Shown in pieces: positions 17,411-25,966 of a stretch of DNA of 64,000 nt. The first letter of the stretch is position 1. Every line of letters begins with the position of its first letter. Under the pieces are notes generated by a model. The model was not told the DNA's origin, ran no database searches, and saw only the letters and a program-made list of their open reading frames with translations. A program made the position numbers and the translations under genes. The stretch covers positions 62,001-126,000 of the forward strand of contig NZ_PGLR01000013.1 of NCBI RefSeq assembly GCF_002803095.1. The letters run 5' to 3'. This DNA comes from Pseudomonas sp. ZH-FAD. GTDB taxonomy: Bacteria; Pseudomonadota; Gammaproteobacteria; Pseudomonadales; Pseudomonadaceae.

Positions 17411-18370
17411 TTATTTTTCTGCCGGCACCACACGAGTCCACCAGGGGCCCAATTGCTCGGTGCGCACGGGTAGGCTCAGCGCCAAAGCGGCCAGCGCCTT
17501 GTCGCTGTCGTGCAGTGGGAAGCTGCCGCTGATACGCAGCCCGGCCAGGCTCGGATCGAGGCTCAGATAGCCACTGCGGTATTCGCCGAGCTGATCGATC
17601 AGACGTTGCAGGGGCAGGTTGTCCGCCACCAGCATGCCTCGACTCCAGGCATCGGCGCCGGTGGGCGCTGGGTGGCTGTCGCTGAGGTGCTGTCTGTCCA
17701 TGCGCACCTGTTCGCCGCTGTGGATGATGCGTTCCTGCGAGCCGGCCAGCGGCCTGGCAGCGACCGCTGACTGCAGCACGATCAGTTCGGTCGCAGTACC
17801 TTCGCGTCGGACCAGGAAACGCGTCCCCAATGCACGCAGTCGTCCCTGCTCCGTTTCGACGATGAAGGGGCGGGTATCGCCCTTGGCGGTCTGAACCAGA
17901 ATTTCGCCGCTGCGCAGGTGCAGGCGTCGTTCGTTGTCGTCGAATTCGATATCCAGCGCACTGCGGCTGTTGAGGCGCACCTGGCTGCGGTCGGCGAGCA
18001 GCAGGTCGCGTTGTTCTCCGCTGGCGGTATGGTAGTCGGCTAGGTAATCGCCAAGCGGGCGTTGCTGAGCCAGCAGCACCAGCGTTATGCCCGCGGCCAG
18101 CAGCAGACCCAGGGCGCTACCGCCAAGGCGGCGCAGGCTGCGGCGACGGCTGACGCTGCTCTGCAACAGGGCGCGTCGCGCCATCGGCGTGCTGGCGGCG
18201 GAAAGCTGCTGATCGATGCCGCCTAGGCGTCGCCAGACCAGGCCATGCTCCGGATGCGCGGCCAGCCAGTGGGCGAAGTCGTGGCGTTGCTGCTCGCTGA
18301 CTTCGCCCGAGTCCAGGCAAAGCTGCCAGGCGATGGCTTCATCGAGAACGCGAGCCGATACCTGGCTCAT
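17411..18370 (-). CDS. fiuR: FecR family anti-sigma regulator
   Basis: 319 aa. The N-terminal FecR/DUF4880 segment (EAIAWQLCLDSGEVSEQQRHDFAHWLAAHPEH) binds the sigma factor. One membrane helix (about 96-111, GLLLAAGITLVLL) follows, then the FecR periplasmic domain (TASGEQRDLLLADRSQVRLN, LRSGEILVQT) and a C-terminal STN-like part. It carries the signal from the loaded receptor across the inner membrane to the ECF sigma factor. The start at ATG 18370 overlaps the sigma stop by the ATGA arrangement. The receptor gene follows 80 bp downstream. Confidence 0.9.
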   Translation of the reverse strand: MSQVSARVLDEAIAWQLCLDSGEVSEQQRHDFAHWLAAHPEHGLVWRRLGGIDQQLSAASTPMARRALLQSSVSRRRSLRRLGGSALGLLLAAGITLVLLAQQRPLGDYLADYHTASGEQRDLLLADRSQVRLNSRSALDIEFDDNERRLHLRSGEILVQTAKGDTRPFIVETEQGRLRALGTRFLVRREGTATELIVLQSAVAARPLAGSQERIIHSGEQVRMDRQHLSDSHPAPTGADAWSRGMLVADNLPLQRLIDQLGEYRSGYLSLDPSLAGLRISGSFPLHDSDKALAALALSLPVRTEQLGPWWTRVVPAEK

Positions 18371-18885
18371 TGCGGCGCTCCGTACAGCGCGATGTAGCAC
18401 TGGCGCAGGCCCTGGGCGAGGTATTGACGCACGCGCGACGGGGAGACGCCAAGGCGCTCGGCGATCTCGGCATGACCGAGGCCATCCAGACGGTTATAGA
18501 GGAAAGCTGCGCGTGCCTTGCTCGACAGCTGACCGAGCAGGTGATCGATCTCGGCCAGTTGCTCCAGGGTCAGGGCCTGTTCTTCCGGGCTGGGTTGCAC
18601 GGCTTGCGGAGCCAGCGCGAGTTCTTCCAGATAGGCACGTTCCAGCGCATGGCGGCGAAACTGGTCGACCAGCAGCCCCTTGGCGATGGTGGTGAGCAGG
18701 GCTCTGGGCTCGCGCGGGGTGTGCAGGTCGGCGCGACCGAGCAGGCGGACGAAGGTGTCCTGGCTCAGGTCTTCGGCGCGCTGCGCGCAGTTCAGGCTTT
18801 TGCGCAGCCAGCCGAACAGCCACTCACGGTGATCGCGATAAAGCAGACCGACCAGCTGCTGATTGCTGGAATCCTGAACCGACAC
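18367..18885 (-). CDS. fiuI: ECF sigma factor, FecI type
   Basis: 172 aa from the GTG at 18885, which has GAGG 5 bp upstream; a second in-frame GTG at 18891 would add two residues. Sigma region 2 (LYRDHREWLFGWLRKSLNCAQRAEDLSQDTFVRLL) and region 4 (LDGLGHAEIAERLGVSPSRVRQYLAQGL) are clear. Such iron-starvation sigma factors direct RNA polymerase to the cognate receptor gene. A Fur box lies 29 bp upstream of the start, so the sigma gene should be iron-repressed. Sigma, FecR and receptor lie in one direction. Confidence 0.9.
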   Translation of the reverse strand: MSVQDSSNQQLVGLLYRDHREWLFGWLRKSLNCAQRAEDLSQDTFVRLLGRADLHTPREPRALLTTIAKGLLVDQFRRHALERAYLEELALAPQAVQPSPEEQALTLEQLAEIDHLLGQLSSKARAAFLYNRLDGLGHAEIAERLGVSPSRVRQYLAQGLRQCYIALYGAPQ

Positions 18886-18913
18886 GCGCACCTCGCGAGA
18901 TCTAAGTTAAGGT

Positions 18914-18932
18914 GATAATGATTCGCATATGA
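18914..18932 (-). promoter_or_regulatory. Fur box upstream of the ECF sigma gene
   Basis: GATAATGATTCGCATATGA resembles the 19-bp Fur consensus, with a nearly exact left half (GATAATGAT) and a degenerate right half. It sits just upstream of the sigma gene on the minus strand. Confidence 0.8.
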
Positions 18933-19015
18933 TTGCAGAGGTCGTGTCAGGGTGCAATCACGCGTTGGCGTGGCATGACCGGTGGTGTGGGGGAGTGGAA
19001 AGGCAGGCTGAATCG

Positions 19016-19040
19016 GTAGGAGCGAGCTCTGCTCGCGAAC
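19016..19040. repeat. REP unit, GTAGGAGCGAGC family
   Basis: GTAGGAGCGAGCTCTGCTCG is the widespread Pseudomonas REP motif with an internal GCGAGC/GCTCGC stem. It lies between the convergent ends of the MarR gene and the sigma region. A relative lies at 20888-20919. Confidence 0.75.
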
Positions 19041-19078
19041 AAAGGGGTTCGCGAGCTACGGGGGCGTGACGACGATGC

Positions 19079-19600
19079 TCAGGTGCGTTCCTGGCGGCTG
19101 CGTGCCAGGGCGTGATTGACGGCCAGCCAGCCTTGCACGGCCTCTTCACCCATCTCGCCGAACACGCGTTGCAGCAGGCGCGCCTGCTCGCGGCGCAGGG
19201 CCTGTTCCAGCTTGGCGCCTTCGGTGGTGAAGCCGAGCACACGCTTGCGCTTGTCCTCCGCGGCAGCCTCGCTCTGCACCAGGTCCATCTCGATCAACTG
19301 GCGCAACGGCATGTTCAGCGCCTGTTTGCTCACCCCCAGGTAACCCAGCAGCTCGGTCATGTTCAGGCCCGGGTACTTGGCGATGAAGAACAGAATGCGG
19401 TGGTGCACGCGTGACAACCCGCGCTTGGCCAGCATTTCGTCCGGCTTGGCGGTGAAAGCCTGATAGCCGAAGAAGAAAGCCTCCATGGCGGCCTGCTGAG
19501 CGGCGGAGTTCTTGATGATCTGCGCGCCATGACGGCCGGCCTGCGTGCCCTCGGCGGGCGACGTCAAAAACTTCTCGGAGAAATTTTTTAGGTCAGTCAT
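19079..19600 (-). CDS. MarR family transcriptional regulator
   Basis: 173 aa. The winged helix is visible: LSRVHHRILFFIAKYPGLNMTELLGYLGVSKQALNMPLRQLIEMDLV, then the wing residues EDKRKRVLGFT. A 40-residue N-terminal extension precedes it. MarR proteins are usually local repressors relieved by small ligands. It diverges from the aminotransferase gene at 19684, and the 83-bp space between them holds the inverted repeat GTCAA-N5-TTGAC, so the aminotransferase is the likely target. Confidence 0.88.
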   Translation of the reverse strand: MTDLKNFSEKFLTSPAEGTQAGRHGAQIIKNSAAQQAAMEAFFFGYQAFTAKPDEMLAKRGLSRVHHRILFFIAKYPGLNMTELLGYLGVSKQALNMPLRQLIEMDLVQSEAAAEDKRKRVLGFTTEGAKLEQALRREQARLLQRVFGEMGEEAVQGWLAVNHALARSRQERT

Positions 19601-19633
19601 ATTGACGTATCTCTGATCAAAGGCGTAGTTTCG

Positions 19634-19648
19634 GTCAAGCAGTTTGAC
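19634..19648. promoter_or_regulatory. Candidate MarR operator
   Basis: GTCAA GCAGT TTGAC is a perfect 5-5-5 inverted repeat between the divergent MarR and aminotransferase genes. It is short, so chance cannot be excluded. Confidence 0.45.
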
Positions 19649-19683
19649 TTAATTCCAATGACTTTTGCACCCCAGGACATCCC

Positions 19684-20841
19684 ATGGCCTTCTCCGAACG
19701 CATCGCCCGCCTGAAAAGCTCCCTGATCCGTGAAATTCTTGCCGCGGCGCAGCGTCCGGAAGTGATGTCCTTTGCCGGTGGCCTGCCGGCCGAGCCGATG
19801 TTGCCGAAGGTGGACTGGGCCGAGATGCCGGCGAGCATGGGCCAGTACGGCATGAGCGAAGGCGAGCCTGCCCTGCGCGAGGCCATCGCTGCCGAGGCGC
19901 GTGCCCTGGGCGTACCCTGCGATGCCAGCCAGGTGCTGATCGTTAGCGGCTCGCAGCAGACCTTGGACCTGGCGTCCAAGCTGTTCATCGATCCGGGCAC
20001 CGAAGTGCTGCTCGAAGCGCCCACCTACCTGGCTGCCCTGCAGGCCTTTCAACTGTTCGGCGCCGACTGCATCAGCGTGCCACAGGAGGCTGATGGCCCC
20101 GAGCTGGCGGCTCTGCGTCAGCGTCTGGAAAACCACAAGCCGGCTTTCGCCTACCTGATCCCGACCTTCCAGAATCCGTCCGGCACCCGTTACAGCGAAG
20201 CCAAGCGTGAAGCCGTGGCGGCGCTGCTCGACGAGTTCGGCGTGACCCTGATCGAGGACGAGCCGTACCGCGAGCTGGTGTTCGATGCCGGTAGCGCCAC
20301 CCCCATCGTCAGCCGCTTGCAGAAGGCCAGCTGGATCTACACCGGCACCGTGTCCAAGACGCTGCTGCCGGGTCTGCGTGTGGGCTACCTGATCGCCACC
20401 AAGGACCTGTATCCGCACCTGCTGCGCCTGAAACAGTCGGCTGACCTGCACACCAACCGCATTGGTCAGTGGCAGGCGCTGCAGTGGCTGGGCAGCGAGC
20501 AGTACCGTGGCCATCTGGCCGAGCTGCGCGACTTCTACCGCATTCGCCGCGACGCCATGCAGGCCGCGCTGCTGGAGCACTTCGGCGATCTGGCTGACTG
20601 GCAGATCCCGCAGGGCGGGCTGTTCTTCTGGTTGACCCTGAAGCAGCCGCTCGACACCCGCACGCTGCTCGACGCGGCGCTGGCGCAGAACGTCGCCTTC
20701 ATGCCGGGCGAGCCGTTCTTCATCGATCCGGACGCCAACCCAGGCCACCTGCGACTGAATTTCAGCCACGTGGCGCCGGAGCGTCTGGGTGAGGGGCTGC
20801 GCCGGTTGGCGGCGGTCATCCGCGAAGCGCAGAACCGGTGA
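19684..20841 (+). CDS. PLP-dependent aminotransferase (MocR/LysN-like class I)
   Basis: 385 aa, fold type I. Key residues are visible: SGSQQTLDLASKLF (phosphate loop), NPSGTRYS, the Asp of DEPYRELVF, and the Schiff-base lysine in TGTVSKTLLPGLRVGY. The C-terminal arginine for substrate carboxylate is in HLRLNFSH. The sequence is of the 2-aminoadipate / aromatic aminotransferase subgroup; the amino donor cannot be assigned. It is divergent from the MarR gene and followed by a GST gene on the same strand after a REP unit. Confidence 0.9.
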   Translation: MAFSERIARLKSSLIREILAAAQRPEVMSFAGGLPAEPMLPKVDWAEMPASMGQYGMSEGEPALREAIAAEARALGVPCDASQVLIVSGSQQTLDLASKLFIDPGTEVLLEAPTYLAALQAFQLFGADCISVPQEADGPELAALRQRLENHKPAFAYLIPTFQNPSGTRYSEAKREAVAALLDEFGVTLIEDEPYRELVFDAGSATPIVSRLQKASWIYTGTVSKTLLPGLRVGYLIATKDLYPHLLRLKQSADLHTNRIGQWQALQWLGSEQYRGHLAELRDFYRIRRDAMQAALLEHFGDLADWQIPQGGLFFWLTLKQPLDTRTLLDAALAQNVAFMPGEPFFIDPDANPGHLRLNFSHVAPERLGEGLRRLAAVIREAQNR

Positions 20842-20887
20842 TTAATTCTTACCCCTGCAGGGGCGGCTGGGCAGCATTGTGCTTCAG

Positions 20888-20919
20888 CCGCGATTTTCGC
20901 GGATAGATCCGCTCCTACA
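20888..20919. repeat. REP unit, GTAGGAGCGGAT family
   Basis: CCGCGATTTTCGCGGAT followed by ATCCGCTCCTACAG is the reverse of the common Pseudomonas repeat GTAGGAGCGGAT...CCGCGA. It lies between the aminotransferase and GST genes. Confidence 0.7.
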
Positions 20920-20976
20920 GAAACAGGGGCCATTGGCGGCGAGCGTGCCGCGAAGTTGGAGAGGGAGGGCAACGCG

Positions 20977-21579
20977 ATGTTCAAGGTCTACGGCGATTAC
21001 CGCTCGGGCAACTGCTACAAGGTCAAGCTGATGCTGAATCTGCTGGGCAAGGAGTACCAGTGGATTCCCATCGATATCCTCAAGGGCGAGACACAGAGCG
21101 AAGCCTTCCTGGCCAAGAACCCCAACGGCAAGATCCCGGTGCTGGAGCTGGAAGACGGCACCTGTCTGTGGGAGTCCAACGCCATCCTCAATTTCCTCGC
21201 CGATGACAGCGAGTTCCTGCCGACCGAGCCGCGCTTGCGTACCCAGGTGCTGCAGTGGCAGTTCTTCGAGCAGTACAGCCACGAGCCCTACGTTGCGGTG
21301 GCGCGTTTCATCCAGCTCTATCAGGGCATGCCCGAGGAACGCCGCGAGGAGCACGCGCGCTGCCTGAAGCTCGGATACAAGGCCCTGAAGGTGATGGAGA
21401 AGCAGCTCGAACGTACGCCCTATCTGGTCGGCGAGCATTACTCCATCGCCGATATCGCCCTTTACGCCTACACCCATGTGGCAGGCGAAGGCGGCTTCAG
21501 CCTGGAAGCCTTCCCCGCGGTCCGCGCCTGGCTCGATCGCGTCGCCAGTCACCCACGCCACGTGACCATGCTGGGCTGA
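20977..21579 (+). CDS. Glutathione S-transferase family protein
   Basis: 200 aa. It has an N-terminal thioredoxin-like domain (FKVYGDYRSGNCYKVKLMLNLLGKEY, with GKIPVLELEDG and the ES of LWESNAI for glutathione gamma-glutamyl binding) and a C-terminal helical domain (YLVGEHYSIADIALYAYTH). Start ATG 20977 follows GAGAGGGAGGG. The family conjugates glutathione or acts as peroxidase or isomerase; the substrate is unknown. It may belong to the aminotransferase transcription unit, but a REP unit intervenes. Confidence 0.9.
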   Translation: MFKVYGDYRSGNCYKVKLMLNLLGKEYQWIPIDILKGETQSEAFLAKNPNGKIPVLELEDGTCLWESNAILNFLADDSEFLPTEPRLRTQVLQWQFFEQYSHEPYVAVARFIQLYQGMPEERREEHARCLKLGYKALKVMEKQLERTPYLVGEHYSIADIALYAYTHVAGEGGFSLEAFPAVRAWLDRVASHPRHVTMLG

Positions 21580-22149
21580 TCAGTGTTCGGCGGCAGCTGT
21601 GGTCTTTGCTGTGCTGCGCTGCCGCCATATCAAGGGACTCAGTCCGGTCTCACGGCGAAAGGTGCGGGTGAAGTGCGACTGGTCGCAGAACCCGTGGGCG
21701 TGGGCGATCTGCGTCAATGGCTGGTCGGTGGTCAGCATCATCTCTCTGGCTGCTTCGATGCGTTTGCGTGCCACGTAGGCCAGTGGTGTGATGCCGAAGG
21801 TCTGTTTGAATACATGGGAAAAATGGCTGCTGCTCAGTTTGAGTTGGGCGGCCAGATCGCAGGTACGGATGGCAGCGGCCAGGTTGTCGCTGATGTACTG
21901 ATCCAGGCGTCGCGTCTGCCAGCGTGTCAGACCGTTTGTGCAATGACGAATGCCACACTGCTTGCTGGCGTTGACCTGGCGTAGCAGCGTCATGGCCTGC
22001 TCGACATGCACGTAGGCGCTTTGCGTGTCCTCCAGCAGCTGCGTTTCAGCCTCCGCGAGCAAGGCAGCGATACGGTCCAGCAGCTGCGGGTCTGGCCTGG
22101 CCTGGTGCAAGCAGGGCGTAATTGCCTGAAGTTCGCCGAACGAGCCCAT
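21580..22149 (-). CDS. AraC family transcriptional regulator
   Basis: 189 aa from ATG 22149, which has AAGGAGG 7 bp upstream. The first 85 residues are a short unrecognised domain with a Cys pair (KQCGIRHC). The C-terminal half is a double helix-turn-helix AraC domain (LDQYISDNLAAAIRTCDLAAQLKLSSSHFSHVFKQTFG and LTQIAHAHGFCDQSHFTRTFRRETGLSP). Small AraC proteins of this kind often control a neighbouring enzyme or efflux gene, but none is obviously paired here. It is convergent with the GST gene, with no gap between their stop codons. Confidence 0.88.
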   Translation of the reverse strand: MGSFGELQAITPCLHQARPDPQLLDRIAALLAEAETQLLEDTQSAYVHVEQAMTLLRQVNASKQCGIRHCTNGLTRWQTRRLDQYISDNLAAAIRTCDLAAQLKLSSSHFSHVFKQTFGITPLAYVARKRIEAAREMMLTTDQPLTQIAHAHGFCDQSHFTRTFRRETGLSPLIWRQRSTAKTTAAAEH

Positions 22150-22235
22150 TGCCAGCCTCCTTATCTCATTGGTTGTAAAGCATGCGCGGCGCAGTCGGCG
22201 GCGCACAGCTCACAAGGAGGGGAAGGGTGACAACA

Positions 22236-22877
22236 CTAAAGTGGGGTGCCGATCTCCAGCACGCCGCGCTGCACGGCGATGGCCACTGCATGGGTGCGAT
22301 TGTTGGCGCGGAGTTTGTCCATGATCAGGCGCATATGGCCTTTGACCGTGTCTTCGGTGATACGCAGTTGCAGCGCAATATCGCGATTCGAGTAACCCAG
22401 AGCTGCTGCCTGCAGAACCTCCACTTCACGTGGGGTGAGGCACTGCTGGCCAATGTGCTGAGCCAGATCGGCGGCGATCTCGGGCGGAATATGGCGTTTA
22501 CCAGCGGCCAGACTGCGAATGGTCTCCACCAGCTCCTTGCGCAGTGTGCTTTTCAGCAGATAGGCCTGCGCGCCAGCCTGGATAGCATGCAGCGCACGTA
22601 CGTCACCGCGGTAGGTAGTGAGGATGGCGATGCGCGCATCCGGGCATTCGCCGCGAATCGCCAAGATGCTGTCGATGCCGTTCATATGGGGCATCTGCAG
22701 GTCCATCAGGGTGACGTCGGGCCGTAGCTGACGAAAACATTCCAGTGCTTCGCGACCATCGCTGGCCTCCCCGACCAGATCGATATCCGCCTGCCCGGCG
22801 AGTACGGCAGCGATGCCCTCGCGCAGCAGAGGGTGGTCATCGGCGACCAGCACACGGATGGGGTTGGCAGCGGTCAT
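22236..22877 (-). CDS. LuxR/NarL family response regulator
   Basis: 213 aa. The receiver domain (VLVADDHPLL, phosphoacceptor Asp in VTLMDLQMP, KST near its end) is followed by a LuxR-type helix-turn-helix (LTPREVEVLQAAALGYSNRDIALQLRITEDTVKGHM). Its start overlaps the stop of the sensor kinase gene (ATGA), so it is the partner regulator. The target genes are not evident from this window. Confidence 0.93.
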   Translation of the reverse strand: MTAANPIRVLVADDHPLLREGIAAVLAGQADIDLVGEASDGREALECFRQLRPDVTLMDLQMPHMNGIDSILAIRGECPDARIAILTTYRGDVRALHAIQAGAQAYLLKSTLRKELVETIRSLAAGKRHIPPEIAADLAQHIGQQCLTPREVEVLQAAALGYSNRDIALQLRITEDTVKGHMRLIMDKLRANNRTHAVAIAVQRGVLEIGTPL

Positions 22878-25800
22878 GACTGCGAGCTCCTGATCAATCG
22901 TTTCCAGTTTAGCCAGCGCCGAGCGCGAGGGGGCGACTGGCGATAGGCCAATGGTCCGGCCAGGGTCAGCCTTACATGGCAGCCGTGGCCGGGGGCGCTG
23001 TCGATATTAAGTGTGCCGCCAATCTTGGCGGCGCGTTCATACATGCCTTTCAGGCCCCAGTGATCGACCGGCTCTGCGCCCAGCAGGTACTCGGCCAGAA
23101 GGCCGCGGCCATCGTCGCTAACGTGCAGTGAAAACTGCCGGGGATGGTAATCCAGCTGTACGCGCACATGACGAGCCCTGGCATGACGAAAGGCATTGCT
23201 GACCGCCTCGCGGGCGAGTTGGCTGAGCTCGTCATGTACCACCGGGTGGAGGGAGCAGGGTGTGCCTGCGATCTCGACCCGATACTCGGTATCGGCATGT
23301 TCGTGCAATTGATCGAGCTCGCGCAGCGTTTGCGGCAAGTCGTTCGACGCCTCCTGTGCGTGGCGCAGGTTGCGCACCCGCTCACGACCTTCGGCGATCA
23401 CCTGATCGGCACGATCCAGGGCATTCTCCAGTTTGCCTCGCGCCGGTTGATCGCCTGGCAGACTGTCTGCCGCGGCCTGCACGTGGAGCATCAGCCCCTG
23501 CACCCCTTGCAGCAAGGTGTCGTGTAGCTCGCGGGCGATGCGCTCACGCTCGTCGTGGCGTTCTTCCAGGCGTGTGCGCAGGCGTTCGGCTGCACGCTGC
23601 ATGTTATTGCGATAGAGCAGGTGCAGGGTCAGAAGCACGACCAGTGCCATGCTCAGGATGAACAGCGGATGGCGGTAGAACACCTGGTCGATGCTGAAGC
23701 TGAGTTCGGCATCCTGCTCGCTGGCCACGCCATTCTGATTGAGTGCGCGTACGCGAAAGCGATAGTCGCCGGCGGGCAGGCCGGTATAGGTCGCCGCGCG
23801 CTGACGTCCGGCGGAATGCCATTCGCTGTCGAAACCATCGAGACGGTAGAGAAAATGCAGGCCCTCTGGTGCGGACAGGCTCAGGGCGCCGTATTGGATA
23901 ACCAGGCGTTTGCTGTCTGCGGGCAGGGTTGGTGGCGTTCGCAAGGAGATGGTCGCACCGTCAGCCAGTAACGAGTCGATACGCACCTTGGGCGGCTTGT
24001 AGCTATCAATCTCCCGATCCGGACTCAAGCCGGCTACGCCGTTGCGGGTGACGAACCATAGGCGACCATCGCTGCTGCGCACGGCTGTTGGCAGAGCGAG
24101 CACCTGGTGCGGGTCGTTGGCGAGCCCGCCTTGCAGATCGTAGGTACGGTAATGAATATGGTGTTTGGGATCGTTCAGCGCCTTTTCGATTTCTGCGGCC
24201 GGTAACTGAAAGACGCCACCTTTGCCGTGCAGCCAGAGGTCTTCGCCTCGAGGGCCGGTCACCGGGATGATCGCGTAGAGATTGTCGAACAGCCCACTCT
24301 CTCTCAGCGGCAGATGCTGGAAACGCTTGCCGTCGAAGCGCGCCAGGCCGCGTTGGCCGCCGAACCAGCTGTACTCCTGCGAATGGGCCATCGCCGTCAC
24401 ATGGCCAATATCCAGCCCGTCAGCGCTGCCCCAGTGGCGTTCGCCCTGGTCGTCATGGCTGACGATCAGGTTGTTGCGATAGCCGAACCAGCGTCTGCCA
24501 TCAGGGGCGAGGGCAGAGCTCACCGGCATCAGTTGCGCCGGGTCCTCGCTGGGGGCGGGAAGCTGTTGCCAGTCGCCATCGCGCAGCACGTAGAGGCCCT
24601 GCCGGTTGAGCGACAGCCAGAGCGCGCCCTGATCATCGATCAGCAGGGTGCGCACCGAGGAATCCAGATCACGCTCGACCGGCAGGACGGAGACTTTCTC
24701 CACCTGTTCGCCAGTACTGCGCCAGATACCCTCGGAGCCGGCCAGCCATACCGAGCCGCCAGGATCTTTGCTGATCGCACTGATCGGTGTACGCAGCGGC
24801 AGCTCGTGCAAACCCTGTGCATCCAGGCGCATGAGCGGCAGGTTGCTGCTGGCCGCCCAGAGATTGCCGGCGTCATCGGCGGCAATCGCCAGATTGTGCG
24901 CCTCGGGCGGAAGACCTGAAGGGCGCAGAGGACGTTCGCGCAGCCGATCCAGCCCATTCTGCGTGCCGATCCACAGACTGCCTTCGCTGTCTTCCAGCAG
25001 CGGCCAGGCGAAGTTGGAGCTCAGACCATCACGTGAAGAAAGCCGCTCGATATCATCGAAGCTGCCGCTGCCATGCTCGTTGGGTTTGGCCACGTGCAGC
25101 AGACCGCCGCCAGCGGTGCTCAGCCAGAGGCAGCCATGCTGGTCGAACAGCATGGCGTTGGCTCCTTCGCCGAGGGCTATGTGGGTCGCCTGCAGTTGCG
25201 GCTGATCGATCTTTACCCGCAGCAGACTCTCGCGGTCGCGCTCGATCAACCACAGTGCACCGTTGGCGGCTTGCGCGATCTGGCGCGTGCGTTGGCTGCG
25301 TACGCCGGTGTCGTGCAGCTTTTGGGTGCCAGGCGGCAGCACGTAAAGCCTTTGTTCATCGGCCACCCAGAGACGGTCACTGCTGTCGACGAAGACGCTG
25401 TAGGCATTCTCGCCGATAAAGCCTTGTGCGATGCCCAGTTGCTGCCAGCGCTTGCCATCGAAACGCATCAGGCCGTCGTTGGCTGCAGCCCAGACGCTGC
25501 CGTCTGCCGTCTGTGCCAGGGCGTAGATCACGCCGCGGGCCAGATCGAAGCTGCTGGGTTGTTCCTCCACCGATGCGATCAGGTGAACGCCGCCGTTGCG
25601 CAGGCCGACCCAAAGCCCGGAGTCGCTGGCCAGCAGGCTGGAGACGATGCCCAGTTCCTGGCCAGCGGGTGTGCGATATCGGGTGAAGTCGAAGCCATCG
25701 AAGCGATACAGAGAGTCGTGAGTGCCCAGCCACAGATAGCCATCCCGGGCTTCGGCCAAAGCGCCAATCTGGCTAGGGCTGTCGTCGTTGAGCGTCCAGC

Positions 25801-25966
25801 GCCGATGTTCCAGTTGCTGCTCCAGAGCGCTTCTGTCGGCCAGCGCGGCAGCGCTGAAAAGCACCAGGCAAAACAGGCTTGCCAGGAGGCCGAGGCGAGC
25901 TTGTGGGGTGTGTGATTTAAAAACGTCCAACTTGGTTCTGAACCCATTCGATGCTGTAGTCGGCAA
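22874..25966 (-). CDS. Beta-propeller (reg_prop) hybrid-type sensor histidine kinase
   Basis: About 1030 aa. A signal segment (around residues 26-43) is followed by a long periplasmic region of two-component propeller repeats (DGYLWLGTHDSLYRFDG, DGSVWAAANDGLMRFDG, EGSLWIGTQNGLDRLRE and others). A Y_Y_Y domain follows (residues about 680-755, FLYRLDGFDSEW), then one membrane helix, a HisKA_3 domain (RERIARELHDTLLQGVQGL, His near 820) and HATPase (DDGRGL, GLKGMYERA). There is no internal receiver. The TTG at 25966 is uncertain; another TTG at 25930 would shorten it by 12 residues. The gene overlaps the upstream hydrolase by 50 bp and the downstream regulator by 4. The stimulus is probably extracytoplasmic and unknown. 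Confidence 0.85.
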   Translation of the reverse strand: MPTTASNGFRTKLDVFKSHTPQARLGLLASLFCLVLFSAAALADRSALEQQLEHRRWTLNDDSPSQIGALAEARDGYLWLGTHDSLYRFDGFDFTRYRTPAGQELGIVSSLLASDSGLWVGLRNGGVHLIASVEEQPSSFDLARGVIYALAQTADGSVWAAANDGLMRFDGKRWQQLGIAQGFIGENAYSVFVDSSDRLWVADEQRLYVLPPGTQKLHDTGVRSQRTRQIAQAANGALWLIERDRESLLRVKIDQPQLQATHIALGEGANAMLFDQHGCLWLSTAGGGLLHVAKPNEHGSGSFDDIERLSSRDGLSSNFAWPLLEDSEGSLWIGTQNGLDRLRERPLRPSGLPPEAHNLAIAADDAGNLWAASSNLPLMRLDAQGLHELPLRTPISAISKDPGGSVWLAGSEGIWRSTGEQVEKVSVLPVERDLDSSVRTLLIDDQGALWLSLNRQGLYVLRDGDWQQLPAPSEDPAQLMPVSSALAPDGRRWFGYRNNLIVSHDDQGERHWGSADGLDIGHVTAMAHSQEYSWFGGQRGLARFDGKRFQHLPLRESGLFDNLYAIIPVTGPRGEDLWLHGKGGVFQLPAAEIEKALNDPKHHIHYRTYDLQGGLANDPHQVLALPTAVRSSDGRLWFVTRNGVAGLSPDREIDSYKPPKVRIDSLLADGATISLRTPPTLPADSKRLVIQYGALSLSAPEGLHFLYRLDGFDSEWHSAGRQRAATYTGLPAGDYRFRVRALNQNGVASEQDAELSFSIDQVFYRHPLFILSMALVVLLTLHLLYRNNMQRAAERLRTRLEERHDERERIARELHDTLLQGVQGLMLHVQAAADSLPGDQPARGKLENALDRADQVIAEGRERVRNLRHAQEASNDLPQTLRELDQLHEHADTEYRVEIAGTPCSLHPVVHDELSQLAREAVSNAFRHARARHVRVQLDYHPRQFSLHVSDDGRGLLAEYLLGAEPVDHWGLKGMYERAAKIGGTLNIDSAPGHGCHVRLTLAGPLAYRQSPPRARRWLNWKRLIRSSQS

